A DNA stretch of 64,000 nucleotides. Origin: Waddlia chondrophila WSU 86-1044. GTDB lineage: Bacteria > Chlamydiota > Chlamydiia > Chlamydiales > Waddliaceae. The stretch spans positions 571,340-635,339 of the forward strand of contig NC_014225.1 of NCBI RefSeq assembly GCF_000092785.1. Reading direction: 5' to 3'. The position numbers and the translations under genes were made by a program. The number at the start of each line of letters is the position of its first letter. The first letter of the stretch is position 1. The notes beneath the pieces were generated by a model that ran no database searches, had not been told where the DNA came from, and saw only the letters and a program-made list of their open reading frames with translations. Positions 8,546 to 17,536 of the stretch are shown in pieces.

Positions 8546-9655
8546 TTACTTTGGTGTCTTTTTCGAAGACCTTTTCTTTTGGACAACAGGAAGAGAGCTA
8601 AGTTCTGCCTCGATTTCATCGATGGAGGGGAGTTTGCCTTTCAGTTTTTTAGGCAGTGAGGAGATAATTTTTGTTTCGTATTCTGCTACGCCCATGGGCT
8701 TATTGATGTCGCGAAGCGCATATTCAACGATAAAATTGTCTTTTCTTCTGCAAATAAGAATGCCGATTGTTGGACTGTCAGCAGGGTATCGCATAAGATC
8801 ATCGACGGCAGATAGATAGAAATTCATTTTGCCGGCAAATTCTGGCTTGAAATCTGTTGCTTTTAGCTCGACAACTACAAAACATCGTAGTTTCAAGTGG
8901 TAGAACAGCAGGTCAATGTAAAAGTCCTTGTTACCCACTTTAAGGGGCACTTGTCTTCCTACGAAAGAGAATCCTTGACCGAGTTCACATATGAATTTTT
9001 CGACATGTTCAATAAGGCCATCTTCCAAGTCCTTTTCGACATGCTCTCTTGTCAATTCCAAAAAATCAAAATTATAAGGATCTTTTAATGTTTCATGGGC
9101 AAGTTGTGATTGTGGATCGGGAAGTCTTACATGAAAGTTGGTGATAGCTTTTCCATGGCGTTTGTAGGTTTTGATTTTGATGGCGTCGAGTAGCGCATTT
9201 TGAGACCAGCCCTCCTGAATGACCATGTTAGCATACTAAAGACGTTCTTCAAGAGTTTTAACACCTTCGAAAATGGCAATATTTTGCCCCCAAGGGATAT
9301 TAAAAACAGGGAGATCTTCTAATTGTCGCACAGCTTGTGCGACTTTTTCATAAGACAGATAAAATGTTTTCATTCTGAATAAGTTAGATCTGGAAAATCC
9401 CTCTATCCCAGGAAATTCATTCTGAATATCTTTGGAAATGCGCTCGATGACACTTGTGCCCCACCCATCTTTCTGTTGCCTATCTAAGATTTCTTTTCCA
9501 ATTTCCCAATACAAACGAATGAGTTCACGGTTAACAGCGAGAGCTGCCTTAAATTGTGCGGAGCGTATTTTTAGCTTCAGGTGAGTGACAAACTTTACAT
9601 AGCTTGCTTGAGATGGAGAAGAAACTGTTTTTGTAGTTTTTTTGGGCTTCTGCAT
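8546..9655 (-). pseudogene. YhcG-family (DUF1016) PD-(D/E)XK nuclease, interrupted by one stop codon
   Basis: Two adjacent readings in the same frame make one family member. 9236-9655 encodes the DUF1016 N-terminal domain (LYWEIGKEILDRQ, GFSRSNLFRMKTFY). 8546-9235 encodes the end of that domain and the nuclease domain (FYIDLLFYH...VVVELKATDFKPEFAGKMNFYL), with the Asp, Glu-x-Lys and following Lys of the active site. They are joined by LEERL-TAG-YANMVIQEGW; intact relatives read W at this position, so TGG has become TAG. An ATG at 9226 just after the stop could restart translation. YhcG proteins are DNA-associated nucleases common on mobile elements. Confidence 0.85.
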
Positions 9656-9694
9656 AGAGAATTAAAAAATGGGTGTTGAGTGTTAATAGTTTGC

Positions 9695-10510
9695 CTATAG
9701 CCTACAGACTGCTAAAGGGATTGTCAAGGATGTGTTTAAGACTTTATTTTTCAGGAATGGAGGTCTGCGGATTAAGTTGGCAGGAGACGTCTGAAAAGCA
9801 TCCCCAAGGCTTTTAGTAAATGGACATGGCCAAAGGCGTAAATTGGAATATTGCCTCATCCAAAACGCACAATGCTTTTTTCCTGCTTCATCAAAGTCTA
9901 AAGACAGAAGGATCAAAGGAGCTTGTCTGAGTATGGTGTCCAGCTTGGCATCAGGCTTTTTGCTTACACCTCCTAGGGCTACACTGCAAACTAAATGGGA
10001 GGCTTCTTGCTGGGCTAGGATGGCGTCCAGCTCAGATTCGACAATTATGATAGGCTTCGTTGTATCTCCATAGATGGTTGGCGATGGCTTGCTTCCAGAG
10101 ACTTCTATGTACTTTGGCAGAGGGTCTTGTTTTGTCCAGTTATCTCTTCGAATTTTTATTTTCATAGGAATAGTTTTCTTGAAGGAGGGAATTACGATCC
10201 CTTTGGGAAGCCATAGCTTCCTTGGATTACCATTTTCCTTTATCTCTTCAGATAGTCCCCAAGTTGTTCTTGGCTGAAAAAGGGTTGTAGGATTCCAGCC
10301 TAGATGAAAATGTTGGATCGTTTTCAGAGTTAAACCTCTTTGAGTAAGCTGTGCAATTGATGTGGAAGAGTTCAGGAGGTTCATATGCGCGAAGGAAACA
10401 AACCGTTTAATAGTCTCTTGCCTGGCTATTGTTTGCGACTTCTGTTTTTTCCATCGTTTGCCGTATCCAAATCCAATGAAGATTAAAAAAACGTGTAATT
10501 GTTTGTAATT
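9695..10510 (-). pseudogene. Toprim-domain DNA primase fragment
   Basis: Phage/plasmid-type primase. The Toprim domain is present: IIIVESELDAILA holds the conserved Glu, and LLSLDFDEAGKK holds the DxD. Preceding it are the RGLTLKTIQHFHLGW helix typical of P4/DnaG-like primases and a linker. The first Met is at 10384, but the frame stays open 42 codons further upstream (to 10510) with sequence that looks coding (IGFGYGKRWKKQ) and no start codon. The N-terminal zinc-binding domain is therefore missing and the gene is 5'-truncated. It lies next to the tmRNA end of the island, where an integrase would normally be. Confidence 0.75.
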
Positions 10511-10590
10511 TTATTGGTGAGCGATGATGCTCCTGTCTCTTACTGAGAGGAGAGTAACAGGAAGCATGGAAAAGAGGAATGGTTTTATGT

Positions 10591-10623
10591 TGGTTTCATC
10601 TAGTCTAGTGCGTAAATACTGCG
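10591..10623. repeat. 33-bp direct repeat inside the island, copy 2
   Basis: Partner of 7008-7040 (27 of 33 identical, same orientation), about 100 bp from the tmRNA 3' end. The surrounding stretch 10511-10680 holds no gene that can be supported. Confidence 0.6.
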
Positions 10624-10680
10624 TAATTAATCTTTATGCAGCTAAATTTTTCGATAAGAATTTCGTATTGCATGTATCTA

Positions 10681-10712
10681 AAAATAAAAAGCTTCACTTC
10701 GAAAAGTGAAGC
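10681..10712 (-). terminator. Rho-independent terminator of the tmRNA gene
   Basis: Reading on the minus strand, GCTTCACTT, loop TTCG and AAGTGAAGC form a perfect 9-bp stem (10691-10699 with 10704-10712). It is followed by a T-rich tract, the A-run at 10681-10690 on the plus strand. It starts 12 nt after the tmRNA 3' end. Confidence 0.9.
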
Positions 10713-10724
10713 CTTAAATTTGAC

Positions 10725-10748
10725 TGGAGGTGGAGAGAATCGAACTCT
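10725..10748. repeat. Proximal att site within the tmRNA 3' end
   Basis: The 24 bp shared perfectly with 6887-6910, covering the acceptor 3' strand and the T-arm up to its loop. Integration here leaves the RNA gene intact. Confidence 0.8.
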
Positions 10749-11160
10749 CGTCCTAAGTATACTCCATAATGACTACTACATGCTTAGTGCTCTGAAAAAT
10801 GGGCCAACCGCTATGCAGAGCACTCCAATACGATTAACCCGCCTTATTCAATCTCGATACGGCAACCTAAAGACTGTCGGTCCGCCGCACCATACCAAGT
10901 ACTTAACGATAGACCCTAAAACCCTCGGTCCAATTTTAGGCTATCGGGCTGCTTAATCGGTTAAGATTAAGCTGCAACTGCAGCTGTAGCAAGGTCAAGA
11001 TCAGCAGCTACGAATTGAGCTGGGAAATCTACAACTTTGCTTCCAGTTACTTTTGTGCTTGATTTGGCACTTAATGTTCTATCGGCTTTTTAAAGAGGCC
11101 AACCGATATCCTCTGCATGCAATCAATACTTCGCATCCCAGTCGAAACCAGTACACCCCC
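10725..11160 (-). ncRNA. ssrA: tmRNA (transfer-messenger RNA)
   Basis: Rescues stalled ribosomes and tags the incomplete protein for degradation. Read on the minus strand, it starts GGGGGTGTACTGGTTTCGAC, a standard tmRNA 5' end. It finishes with the T-arm GAGAG-TTCGATT-CTCTC and CACCTCCA, which pairs with GGGGGTG to form the acceptor stem. CCA is not encoded. Length is about 436 nt, one piece. The tag frame ends LATAAVAA before UAA at 10967-10969; further upstream it reads AQFVAADLD, and the resume codon cannot be fixed by eye. A TATAAT box lies 30 nt upstream. It serves as integration site for the island on its 3' side. Confidence 0.95.
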
Positions 11161-11190
11161 ATATCGATGTAATCTTTTGATACAGCACTC

Positions 11191-11196
11191 ATTATA
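11191..11196 (-). promoter_or_regulatory. -10 box of the tmRNA promoter
   Basis: TATAAT on the minus strand, 30 nt before the mature 5' end. The -35 region is T-rich and does not match consensus well. Confidence 0.55.
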
Positions 11197-11224
11197 ACAT
11201 GAAAAGGGAATTTCTGAAAAGAAA

Positions 11225-11254
11225 TGGACTTTAACGAAGAAGAACGCCTATAAT
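11225..11254 (+). promoter_or_regulatory. Probable ileS promoter
   Basis: TGGACT at 11225-11230 and TATAAT at 11249-11254, spaced 18 bp, 36 bp before the ileS start codon. The -10 is perfect, the -35 is moderate. Confidence 0.5.
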
Positions 11255-11290
11255 TCCACTCAAATTTAAAAAAAAATAAAGGCAAGTTCA

Positions 11291-14200
11291 ATGTTCGACG
11301 AGATCCAGCAGGAATCCTTCGATGAAAGGGAAAAACGTATCCTCGATTCCTGGGAGAGAGACCAAATTTTTGAAAAATCGGTTGAAAACCGGAAAAACCA
11401 TCCGCAGTTCTCCTTTTATGACGGACCTCCGTTCGCTACGGGACTTCCCCATTACGGCCACTTTCTTGCTGGCACCATCAAAGATGTTGTCCTCCGTTAT
11501 AAAACGATGAAAGGATTCTACGCTCCCAGGAGATTCGGGTGGGATTGCCATGGGCTGCCTGTCGAATACGAAGTAGAAAAAGCCAATAACCTCTCAGGAT
11601 CCGGTTCTATTGAAGATTTTGGCATCGCTAAATTTAACGAAGCTTGCCGCTCCATCGTTCTTCGATACACTGAAGAATGGAAAGATCAAGTGAAACGGAT
11701 GGGACGCTGGGTTGACTTTGGCAACACCTACCGCACCATGGATCTCAACTTTATGGAATCGGTTTGGTGGGTTTTCAAACAACTCTACGAAAAAGGACTG
11801 GTCTACCAAGGCCACAAAGTGATGCCGTTTTCTGCCAAATTGGGCACGCCCCTTTCCAATTTCGAAGCTGGAGAAAACTACAAGGAGGTGGATGATCCAT
11901 CTCTTACCGTCGCCTTCGATGTGGAAGGGGAGGAGAATACCTGCTTTCTCGCTTGGACAACGACTCCCTGGACTCTAATCTCTAACCTTGCCCTTATGGT
12001 TGGGCCTGATGTTGACTACGTGAAAATCAAAGATGCCGATAATGGAAAATTCTACATCCTGGCTAAGGACTGCCTTGGCACCTACTATAAAAATGATGAG
12101 GGGTACGAGATCGTTCAAACAGTGAAGGGAAGCGAATTGGCTGGGAAAAAATACTGTCCGCTATTCAATTACTTCAAAGATCAAGAAAATGCCTTTCAAG
12201 TCTTATTGGAAGAAAGTGTCGACCTTAGCGAAGGAACAGGAATCGTCCATTCGGCTCCGGCTTTTGGCGAAGTGGATTTCTATGCTTGCGAGCGAGCGGG
12301 GATAGGCTTAGTCTGCCCTGTAGACAACAATGGGCGTTACACCAACGAGATTCCGGAATACACGGGGATGTTTGTTAAAGATGCTGACAAGCAGATCATC
12401 AAACGGCTGAAAGAGATGGGAAGGGTCGTGCACCACGGTACCTGCCGCCACCGCTATCCGTTCTGCTGGCGCTCGGATACTCCTTTGATTTACAAAGCGG
12501 TCTCTACTTGGTTTGTTTCCGTTGAGAAAATCAAAGATGCCATGCTGGCCAACAATGACAAGATTCACTGGATGCCTGAACATTTAAAAGAGGGGCGTTT
12601 CGGCAAATGGCTCGAAGGTGCACGCGACTGGGCAATCAGCCGCAACCGTTACTGGGGAACACCGATCCCGCTTTGGATTGCCGATGACGGGGAAATCTAC
12701 GTTGCGGGAAGCATTCATGAATTGGAAGTTGCCACCAATACAGAGATCACCGATCTGCACCGGCATTTTATTGATGATCTGACATTTATTAGAAATGGCA
12801 AAACTTTTAAGCGTATTCCTGAAGTGTTCGACTGTTGGTTTGAATCGGGCTCGATGCCTTATGCTCAAAATCACTACCCTTTTAACAACAGGGCGCTGTT
12901 TGAATCGAATTTTCCCGCGGATTTTATCGCCGAAGGACTGGATCAAACTCGAGGGTGGTTTTACACGTTGACTGTGCTGTCGACGGCTTTATTCAATAAG
13001 CCGGCATTTAAGAATGTTGTCGTCAATGGAATTGTACTTGCTGAAGATGGCAACAAAATGTCAAAGAGGTTGAAAAATTACCCCGATCCCATGGATGTGG
13101 TGAAAAAATACGGAGCCGATGCGATTCGTCTCTACATGATGCACAGTGGGGCGGTAAAAGGGGAGGATTTGAGATTCCAAGAAAAGGGTGTAGAATTGAT
13201 CCTTAGGCAGATATTCATCCCCTTCTGGAATGCTTACAGCTTTTTTGTTACTTATGCTCGGATCTATGATTGGAAGCCTTCAGACAGCTATCCCCATCCG
13301 CAGGCGGTGATCGATCGGTGGATCCTTTCGATGGTGAACAAACTTAATCGCGATGTGGAAGCTGGCATGGACGAGTATAATTTGAGCCGTGCTGTCGAAC
13401 CTTTTATTGGCTTTATCGATCAGCTGACAAACTGGTATATCCGTCGCAGCCGCCGCCGTTTCTGGGAGGAAGAGGCGACTCGGGATCGTGACGAGGCGTT
13501 TCAGACGCTTTATCAGGTGTTGCTGGCGCTTACCAAAATTGCAGCACCGTTTGTCCCATTTATTAGCGATGCAATTTACCGAAATTTGCGCTCCAAAGGT
13601 GATCCTGAATCTGCGCACTTATGCGATTATCCGCAATACCATCCGGAAAGCCGTGATGAAAAATTGGAAGCAGAGATGTTTGTTGTGCAGAAAACTGTGA
13701 GCTTGGGGCATGCTTTGCGCAAAGAGTACAAAATGAAGGTGCGGCAGCCGTTGCCTGCGGTTCATGTAGCTTCCTCTAATCCACAGGTACTGGAATTTTT
13801 GTGCGAGCAGCGGCATCTTGTCGCTGATGAACTCAATGTCAAAGAGGTAATCTTTTCTTCCGATGAGACAGATTTTGTGCGATTAAAGGCTAAGCCGAAT
13901 TTCCGTACTCTGGGAAGGCGGTTGGGTAAATTAATGAAACCTGCTCAAGAGGTGATCTCAAAGTTTTCTTCAGCAGAGTTGGAGAAGCTGCGCAGCGGAC
14001 AGGCTTTGCGCGTTATCCTTGAAGGGGAAGAGATGGAGTTGACTTCGGAAGATGTAGAGGTCGAAAGGGAAGTGCGCGAGGGGTTGATTGCCGCGAATGA
14101 AGGAGAGATCACAATTGCTCTTGATACATCTCTCAATGAATCGCTGGTGATTGAAGGATTAGCTAGAGAGGTGGTCAACAAAATTAATTCGATGCGTCGT

Positions 14201-14404
14201 GATGGCGGGTTTGATGTTACAGATCGTATCCATGTGAAAATTCAAACGACCGATAAAGTCCGTACCTGTTTTGAGGTGCATGGCGATTATATCTGCAATG
14301 AAGTGCTTGCTCTTTCAGTTGATTTTCAGGAATGTGATGGAATTCAGTGGGATCTGAATGGCGAAGACGCCAGAATCTTGATCGAAAAAGTCGAGCAGAA
14401 ATAA
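11291..14404 (+). CDS. ileS: Isoleucyl-tRNA synthetase
   Basis: Charges tRNA-Ile in the cytosol. 1037 residues, class I: the HIGH-type motif is HYGH at 54-57 (PPFATGLPHYGHF) and the KMSKS motif is KMSKR near residue 590. The CP1 editing domain lies between (WTTTPWTL...TGIVHSAPAFGEVD), and an anticodon-binding region follows. The length and the LPHYGHF form fit the long, eukaryote-like IleS used by Chlamydiae. As in Chlamydia it is close to lepB, here with two genes in between. It starts a plus-strand unit after the tmRNA gene, which points the other way. Confidence 0.97.
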   Translation: MFDEIQQESFDEREKRILDSWERDQIFEKSVENRKNHPQFSFYDGPPFATGLPHYGHFLAGTIKDVVLRYKTMKGFYAPRRFGWDCHGLPVEYEVEKANNLSGSGSIEDFGIAKFNEACRSIVLRYTEEWKDQVKRMGRWVDFGNTYRTMDLNFMESVWWVFKQLYEKGLVYQGHKVMPFSAKLGTPLSNFEAGENYKEVDDPSLTVAFDVEGEENTCFLAWTTTPWTLISNLALMVGPDVDYVKIKDADNGKFYILAKDCLGTYYKNDEGYEIVQTVKGSELAGKKYCPLFNYFKDQENAFQVLLEESVDLSEGTGIVHSAPAFGEVDFYACERAGIGLVCPVDNNGRYTNEIPEYTGMFVKDADKQIIKRLKEMGRVVHHGTCRHRYPFCWRSDTPLIYKAVSTWFVSVEKIKDAMLANNDKIHWMPEHLKEGRFGKWLEGARDWAISRNRYWGTPIPLWIADDGEIYVAGSIHELEVATNTEITDLHRHFIDDLTFIRNGKTFKRIPEVFDCWFESGSMPYAQNHYPFNNRALFESNFPADFIAEGLDQTRGWFYTLTVLSTALFNKPAFKNVVVNGIVLAEDGNKMSKRLKNYPDPMDVVKKYGADAIRLYMMHSGAVKGEDLRFQEKGVELILRQIFIPFWNAYSFFVTYARIYDWKPSDSYPHPQAVIDRWILSMVNKLNRDVEAGMDEYNLSRAVEPFIGFIDQLTNWYIRRSRRRFWEEEATRDRDEAFQTLYQVLLALTKIAAPFVPFISDAIYRNLRSKGDPESAHLCDYPQYHPESRDEKLEAEMFVVQKTVSLGHALRKEYKMKVRQPLPAVHVASSNPQVLEFLCEQRHLVADELNVKEVIFSSDETDFVRLKAKPNFRTLGRRLGKLMKPAQEVISKFSSAELEKLRSGQALRVILEGEEMELTSEDVEVEREVREGLIAANEGEITIALDTSLNESLVIEGLAREVVNKINSMRRDGGFDVTDRIHVKIQTTDKVRTCFEVHGDYICNEVLALSVDFQECDGIQWDLNGEDARILIEKVEQK

Positions 14405-14495
14405 AACGGTATTGTAAAAAAAATCTTAATGATTATAGTTGCAGAGAAGAATACGTGATATTTTTTTTAAACGAGACAAGACTGTATGAGGTTGT

Positions 14496-14732
14496 ATGGA
14501 TACTGTAGCTGCTTCGGAAGCTAAGGATAAGCTTCAAGAAATGATCAAAGAGGCGGTGAGAAATCGTCAGCAATACAAAATTATAGGAAACGAAGGCTCT
14601 GTTGTATTGCTGCCGCAGGAAACGTATGACAACATTCTTGTGACTCTTGAGCTTCTATCGACTCCTGGTCTTTTGGACCAAATCAAACTGCAAGAGGTGG
14701 AAGAGGAATTTTCCAAGGCATTTAATCATTAG
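14496..14732 (+). CDS. Phd/YefM-type antitoxin, no visible toxin partner
   Basis: 78 residues beginning MDTVAASEAKDKLQEMIKEA, the DNA-binding N-terminal fold of Phd/YefM antitoxins. It is followed by a strand (YKIIGNEGSVVLLPQETYDN) and an acidic helical tail that would bind a toxin. The family represses its own promoter and neutralises a Doc or YoeB/RelE-type toxin. The next gene is a convergent methyltransferase, and no toxin reading frame is found on either side, so it appears to be an orphan or works on a toxin elsewhere. GAGG at 14488-14491 is a modest ribosome binding site. Confidence 0.75.
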   Translation: MDTVAASEAKDKLQEMIKEAVRNRQQYKIIGNEGSVVLLPQETYDNILVTLELLSTPGLLDQIKLQEVEEEFSKAFNH

Positions 14733-14738
14733 CTGTTT

Positions 14739-15689
14739 TTATGAGGGCTTCTTGGCGATCACAACAAAGCTTCTTCCCAATCCTTGCATTCCCAGCCATT
14801 GATAAAAGGATTCCAATAGCTTGGGGTTATTCGCGAGCATCAATTTTTCAAGCGTTTTTCGTTTTCCGTGTACTTCCCGTCCTAAAGCATGATTTTCTAT
14901 ATAATTATCGTCGCAAAGAAGGAAGAACTCCATGGGAAAGGTGCCTAAAGACTCTACGACTTGCAGCTGATGCTGTTTAAAAAGAGATTGGATGGAAGTA
15001 AAATCAAAGTAGTTGAGGTGGTGGCGGGGAACTATCCACCAAGGTGGATAGTTTTTTTGATTTCGCAAAATTTTCTGGAGGGGGTTGTAGTCGTTGGGAG
15101 AGATTACGCAAAGAAGTCCACCAGGATTCAGAAGAGAGCTGCAAAGCGCAATCATCGAAGAGGGGTTAGGAACGTGTTCAAGAAGGGTATCCATAAAAAT
15201 GAGATCGAATGTTCCAAGTTTTTTTGCAGTTTCTTCATGAAAAAAATCATGGATCACAGGCACATCAAATTGTTTGGAAAAGGCGACAGCTTGCTTTGAA
15301 GGTTCTATCCCAAGCACATCCCATCCATGCTCTTTCCCCACTTTGAGGAAAAAGCCCGGGCCGGATCCGATTTCAAACAGGCTGGGAGCTTCTTTTTTTA
15401 GATGTTTGTCAAATAGATGGAAATATTGCCGGTAGGTCATCTCCCACCATTCTTGATCTTCCTCTGAATCTTTGAGATATTGAGGTTTGTCTAAGCTGTA
15501 GTACTCCTTTTTGTAGAGAGTCTCTAGTTCTTCTTGTGATGGTAAAGGATTGACATGCTTAAAACCGCAAACAGTGCATTCGATCACATCGATTCCATCG
15601 ATCGTGTCGATAACGTTTCCTTGGTGGATTTTATTTTTCTCCGTCATGAGGAAACAGCCGTGTCTGCATTTTTTTTCTGTGGAATCCAT
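14739..15689 (-). CDS. Class I SAM-dependent methyltransferase with zinc-ribbon-like N-terminus
   Basis: About 316 residues. CTVCGFKHVNPLPS is the second half of the N-terminal Cys-rich segment seen in methyltransferases of cell-surface and small-molecule pathways. LFEIGSGPGFFL is SAM motif I, LGIEPSK the acidic motif II region, and DLIFMDTLLEHVPNP motif IV. The substrate is unknown. The chosen ATG at 15689 overlaps the end of lepB by 59 bp; a later ATG at 15647 would reduce the overlap but drop the first Cys pair. Translational coupling to lepB is likely. Confidence 0.8.
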   Translation of the reverse strand: MDSTEKKCRHGCFLMTEKNKIHQGNVIDTIDGIDVIECTVCGFKHVNPLPSQEELETLYKKEYYSLDKPQYLKDSEEDQEWWEMTYRQYFHLFDKHLKKEAPSLFEIGSGPGFFLKVGKEHGWDVLGIEPSKQAVAFSKQFDVPVIHDFFHEETAKKLGTFDLIFMDTLLEHVPNPSSMIALCSSLLNPGGLLCVISPNDYNPLQKILRNQKNYPPWWIVPRHHLNYFDFTSIQSLFKQHQLQVVESLGTFPMEFFLLCDDNYIENHALGREVHGKRKTLEKLMLANNPKLLESFYQWLGMQGLGRSFVVIAKKPS

Positions 15690-17511
15690 ACCACACAGCA
15701 AAGATCAATGCCGCAATCCCCCAAATGATGAGACGGGGAGCATTAAAGAGCGGATATGCTGTTTGTGGAGGCGTGCCCCATCGCTCTCCTGGAGGCCACA
15801 GGATGAGACTGGGAGCGCCTTCCAGGTTCTCTTGAGGAACGAATCCAAAAACTCGGGAATCTGCGCTCATCGCGTGATTATCTCCAAGGACAAAATAATG
15901 TTTCTCAGGGATTTTGAGTCCGAATGTACGGATTTTTTCCTTATCTAATTCACCGTTTTTGATAGGAGCTCCAAAATCTAGAAAAGGGAGGTAAGGAGCA
16001 TAAGCTGTGGAATGGGAGGCTTTTTCCTTTTCAGATTCGATAAATGCTTTTAGTAAGGGATCTTCTTTATTCATCACTTTAGCGCCCATTAAATAGAAGT
16101 CGCCATCGCGAAAGTAGGCGTAGCGATGGGGAAAGTAGTATCTATAGAAAGCGTCGCTGTTCGTGCTGCCATACAAGTCGACTCCCATATTAAACAGTTC
16201 CTGGATGTGATCGGGGTCGTGGCTGTATAGGGGGTGATTCTTGGGCAGTTTTGTCGTTATCCCTTGAAACCCGACTTTTTCTGCTGCGCCTCGAGTAAAT
16301 TCATAGGTTCCTTCAGGAATTCCCAAAAATTTCGCCGATGCCATGGTTGTAGCGCCGCCTTCTGTTGTGTAGCGTTTCAGTCTTCCTTTATTGATGACAA
16401 ACCGCGCAGTGTAGAGGTGATCCATGATTTTGTTCAGATGTTCTTGATTTAAGGGAATCAAGGACTCGAAAACGGGCATGCGCACGTTTAAATAGCCTCC
16501 TTCCTGGTAAATTTTCGGACTGGGATAAGTGAGATTAGGAGAGTGGCGCAAGTGAAGATACAGCAAGCCTTTGCCAACTTCTTCCGGATCGAAGTTTGTG
16601 TATTTTCTGACCTGCTCTGCGGTTAAAAGGCGTGCCATTGCGAAATTTTTTATCCCCCACAAATCGCCGAAGGTTCCCAAGACATCAGGGTTGCTATTTA
16701 GAAGGTTGTCCAGTTTCCATTTTTTGCCGTCGAATAACTCGCCATGGGCTTTGCCGAATGGCGATAAAGTGAGCTTGCCGACAGGGATCTGCATGTGCTT
16801 AAACAAAACCTCATCTTTGCGCGGCATGGAAGGCTCTCCTTCGAAGGAGAGAAAGGGGATATGCTCAATTTTTTTCATCCAGGGATCTTCTAAAAGCTCT
16901 GTCAAAGGATTGCCGTCTTTATCGATGCCATAAATGTTTCCTCCATAAAAATAGAGGGTATCGCCGGGTTTGCCGATCATTCGTTTAATGTACCGTTTTT
17001 TATAAGGTAGAATGCCGAAGTAGGTGGCGTCAGTGTCCGGAAGAGAAATATTATCTCCCGAAAAAATAACCACTTTTCCCCTTTCAACAAGATCGGGATC
17101 GAAGATAAAGTGGCCGGTGCGCAAAGGGATATTGATTCCAAAAGAGGTTTTAGTTACGCTCAGGCGATCCTTTTCTCGAAAAGAGGGGCGCATGGAGCCT
17201 GTGGGGATTTCATAGAGCTCAAACCACGTTTGCCTAACAACAGTTGCGACGATTAAAGCAAATGCAATGGCAATGACAACTTCTAGACCCTTTTCCCACC
17301 ATTTTTTCTTAAAATGAGTGTATGTCAAATGTTCCGCTTCTTCTGCAAGAGTGCTTGCGGAGGGGCGGTTTTTCTCAAAGATTGCGTTTTCAAGGTTTTT
17401 TAATATTTCCAGAAACCGAGCTTTTTCAGAATCGGAAAGGGTCGCCTCTTTTTTCTTGTAGATTCGGTAAGCGTGATGCAGAGTTTTACGTGATTTTCTC
17501 AGTGAATGCAT
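15631..17511 (-). CDS. lepB: Signal peptidase I, long chlamydial type
   Basis: Removes signal peptides of exported proteins at the inner membrane. One N-terminal membrane segment (about 77-94) precedes the catalytic Ser106 in PTGSMRPSF. The general base Lys176 is in RYIKRMIGKPGD, and the box LGDNHAMSADSRVFGFV closes the catalytic domain. The 626 residues are about twice the E. coli size because of an insert of roughly 350 residues between the Lys region and the final box; this layout is characteristic of chlamydial LepB. A C-terminal hydrophobic segment (LIIWGIAALIFAVWYGF) adds a second membrane anchor. The gene next upstream encodes a secreted protein. Confidence 0.95.
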   Translation of the reverse strand: MHSLRKSRKTLHHAYRIYKKKEATLSDSEKARFLEILKNLENAIFEKNRPSASTLAEEAEHLTYTHFKKKWWEKGLEVVIAIAFALIVATVVRQTWFELYEIPTGSMRPSFREKDRLSVTKTSFGINIPLRTGHFIFDPDLVERGKVVIFSGDNISLPDTDATYFGILPYKKRYIKRMIGKPGDTLYFYGGNIYGIDKDGNPLTELLEDPWMKKIEHIPFLSFEGEPSMPRKDEVLFKHMQIPVGKLTLSPFGKAHGELFDGKKWKLDNLLNSNPDVLGTFGDLWGIKNFAMARLLTAEQVRKYTNFDPEEVGKGLLYLHLRHSPNLTYPSPKIYQEGGYLNVRMPVFESLIPLNQEHLNKIMDHLYTARFVINKGRLKRYTTEGGATTMASAKFLGIPEGTYEFTRGAAEKVGFQGITTKLPKNHPLYSHDPDHIQELFNMGVDLYGSTNSDAFYRYYFPHRYAYFRDGDFYLMGAKVMNKEDPLLKAFIESEKEKASHSTAYAPYLPFLDFGAPIKNGELDKEKIRTFGLKIPEKHYFVLGDNHAMSADSRVFGFVPQENLEGAPSLILWPPGERWGTPPQTAYPLFNAPRLIIWGIAALIFAVWYGFHRKKMQTRLFPHDGEK

Positions 17512-17536
17512 AGTTATCCTTTAGGGGCAGGCCTTA

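Larger units (their letters stand above)
6887..10748. mobile_element. Island integrated at the tmRNA gene, integrase lost
   Basis: The segment lies between the intact tmRNA 3' end (10725-10748) and its 24-bp copy (6887-6910), both in the same orientation. This is the classic footprint of integration into ssrA. Contents, all on the minus strand: a lipoprotein, a phage-like lysozyme-domain protein, a YhcG-type nuclease broken by a stop, and a 5'-truncated Toprim primase. No recombinase gene is present and half of the genes are damaged, so it looks like a decaying phage or plasmid-derived island. Confidence 0.72.

Noticed and set aside
8546-10510. A defence system made of the YhcG nuclease and Toprim primase
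   Set aside because: Both genes are damaged, and the set fits better with phage or plasmid replication remnants.
10636-10956. Reading frame of 106 codons on the plus strand
   Set aside because: It is antisense to the tmRNA gene and its terminator; the RNA features explain the sequence.
11079-11291. Reading frame of 70 codons on the minus strand
   Set aside because: It covers the tmRNA 5' part and its promoter, with no coding character.
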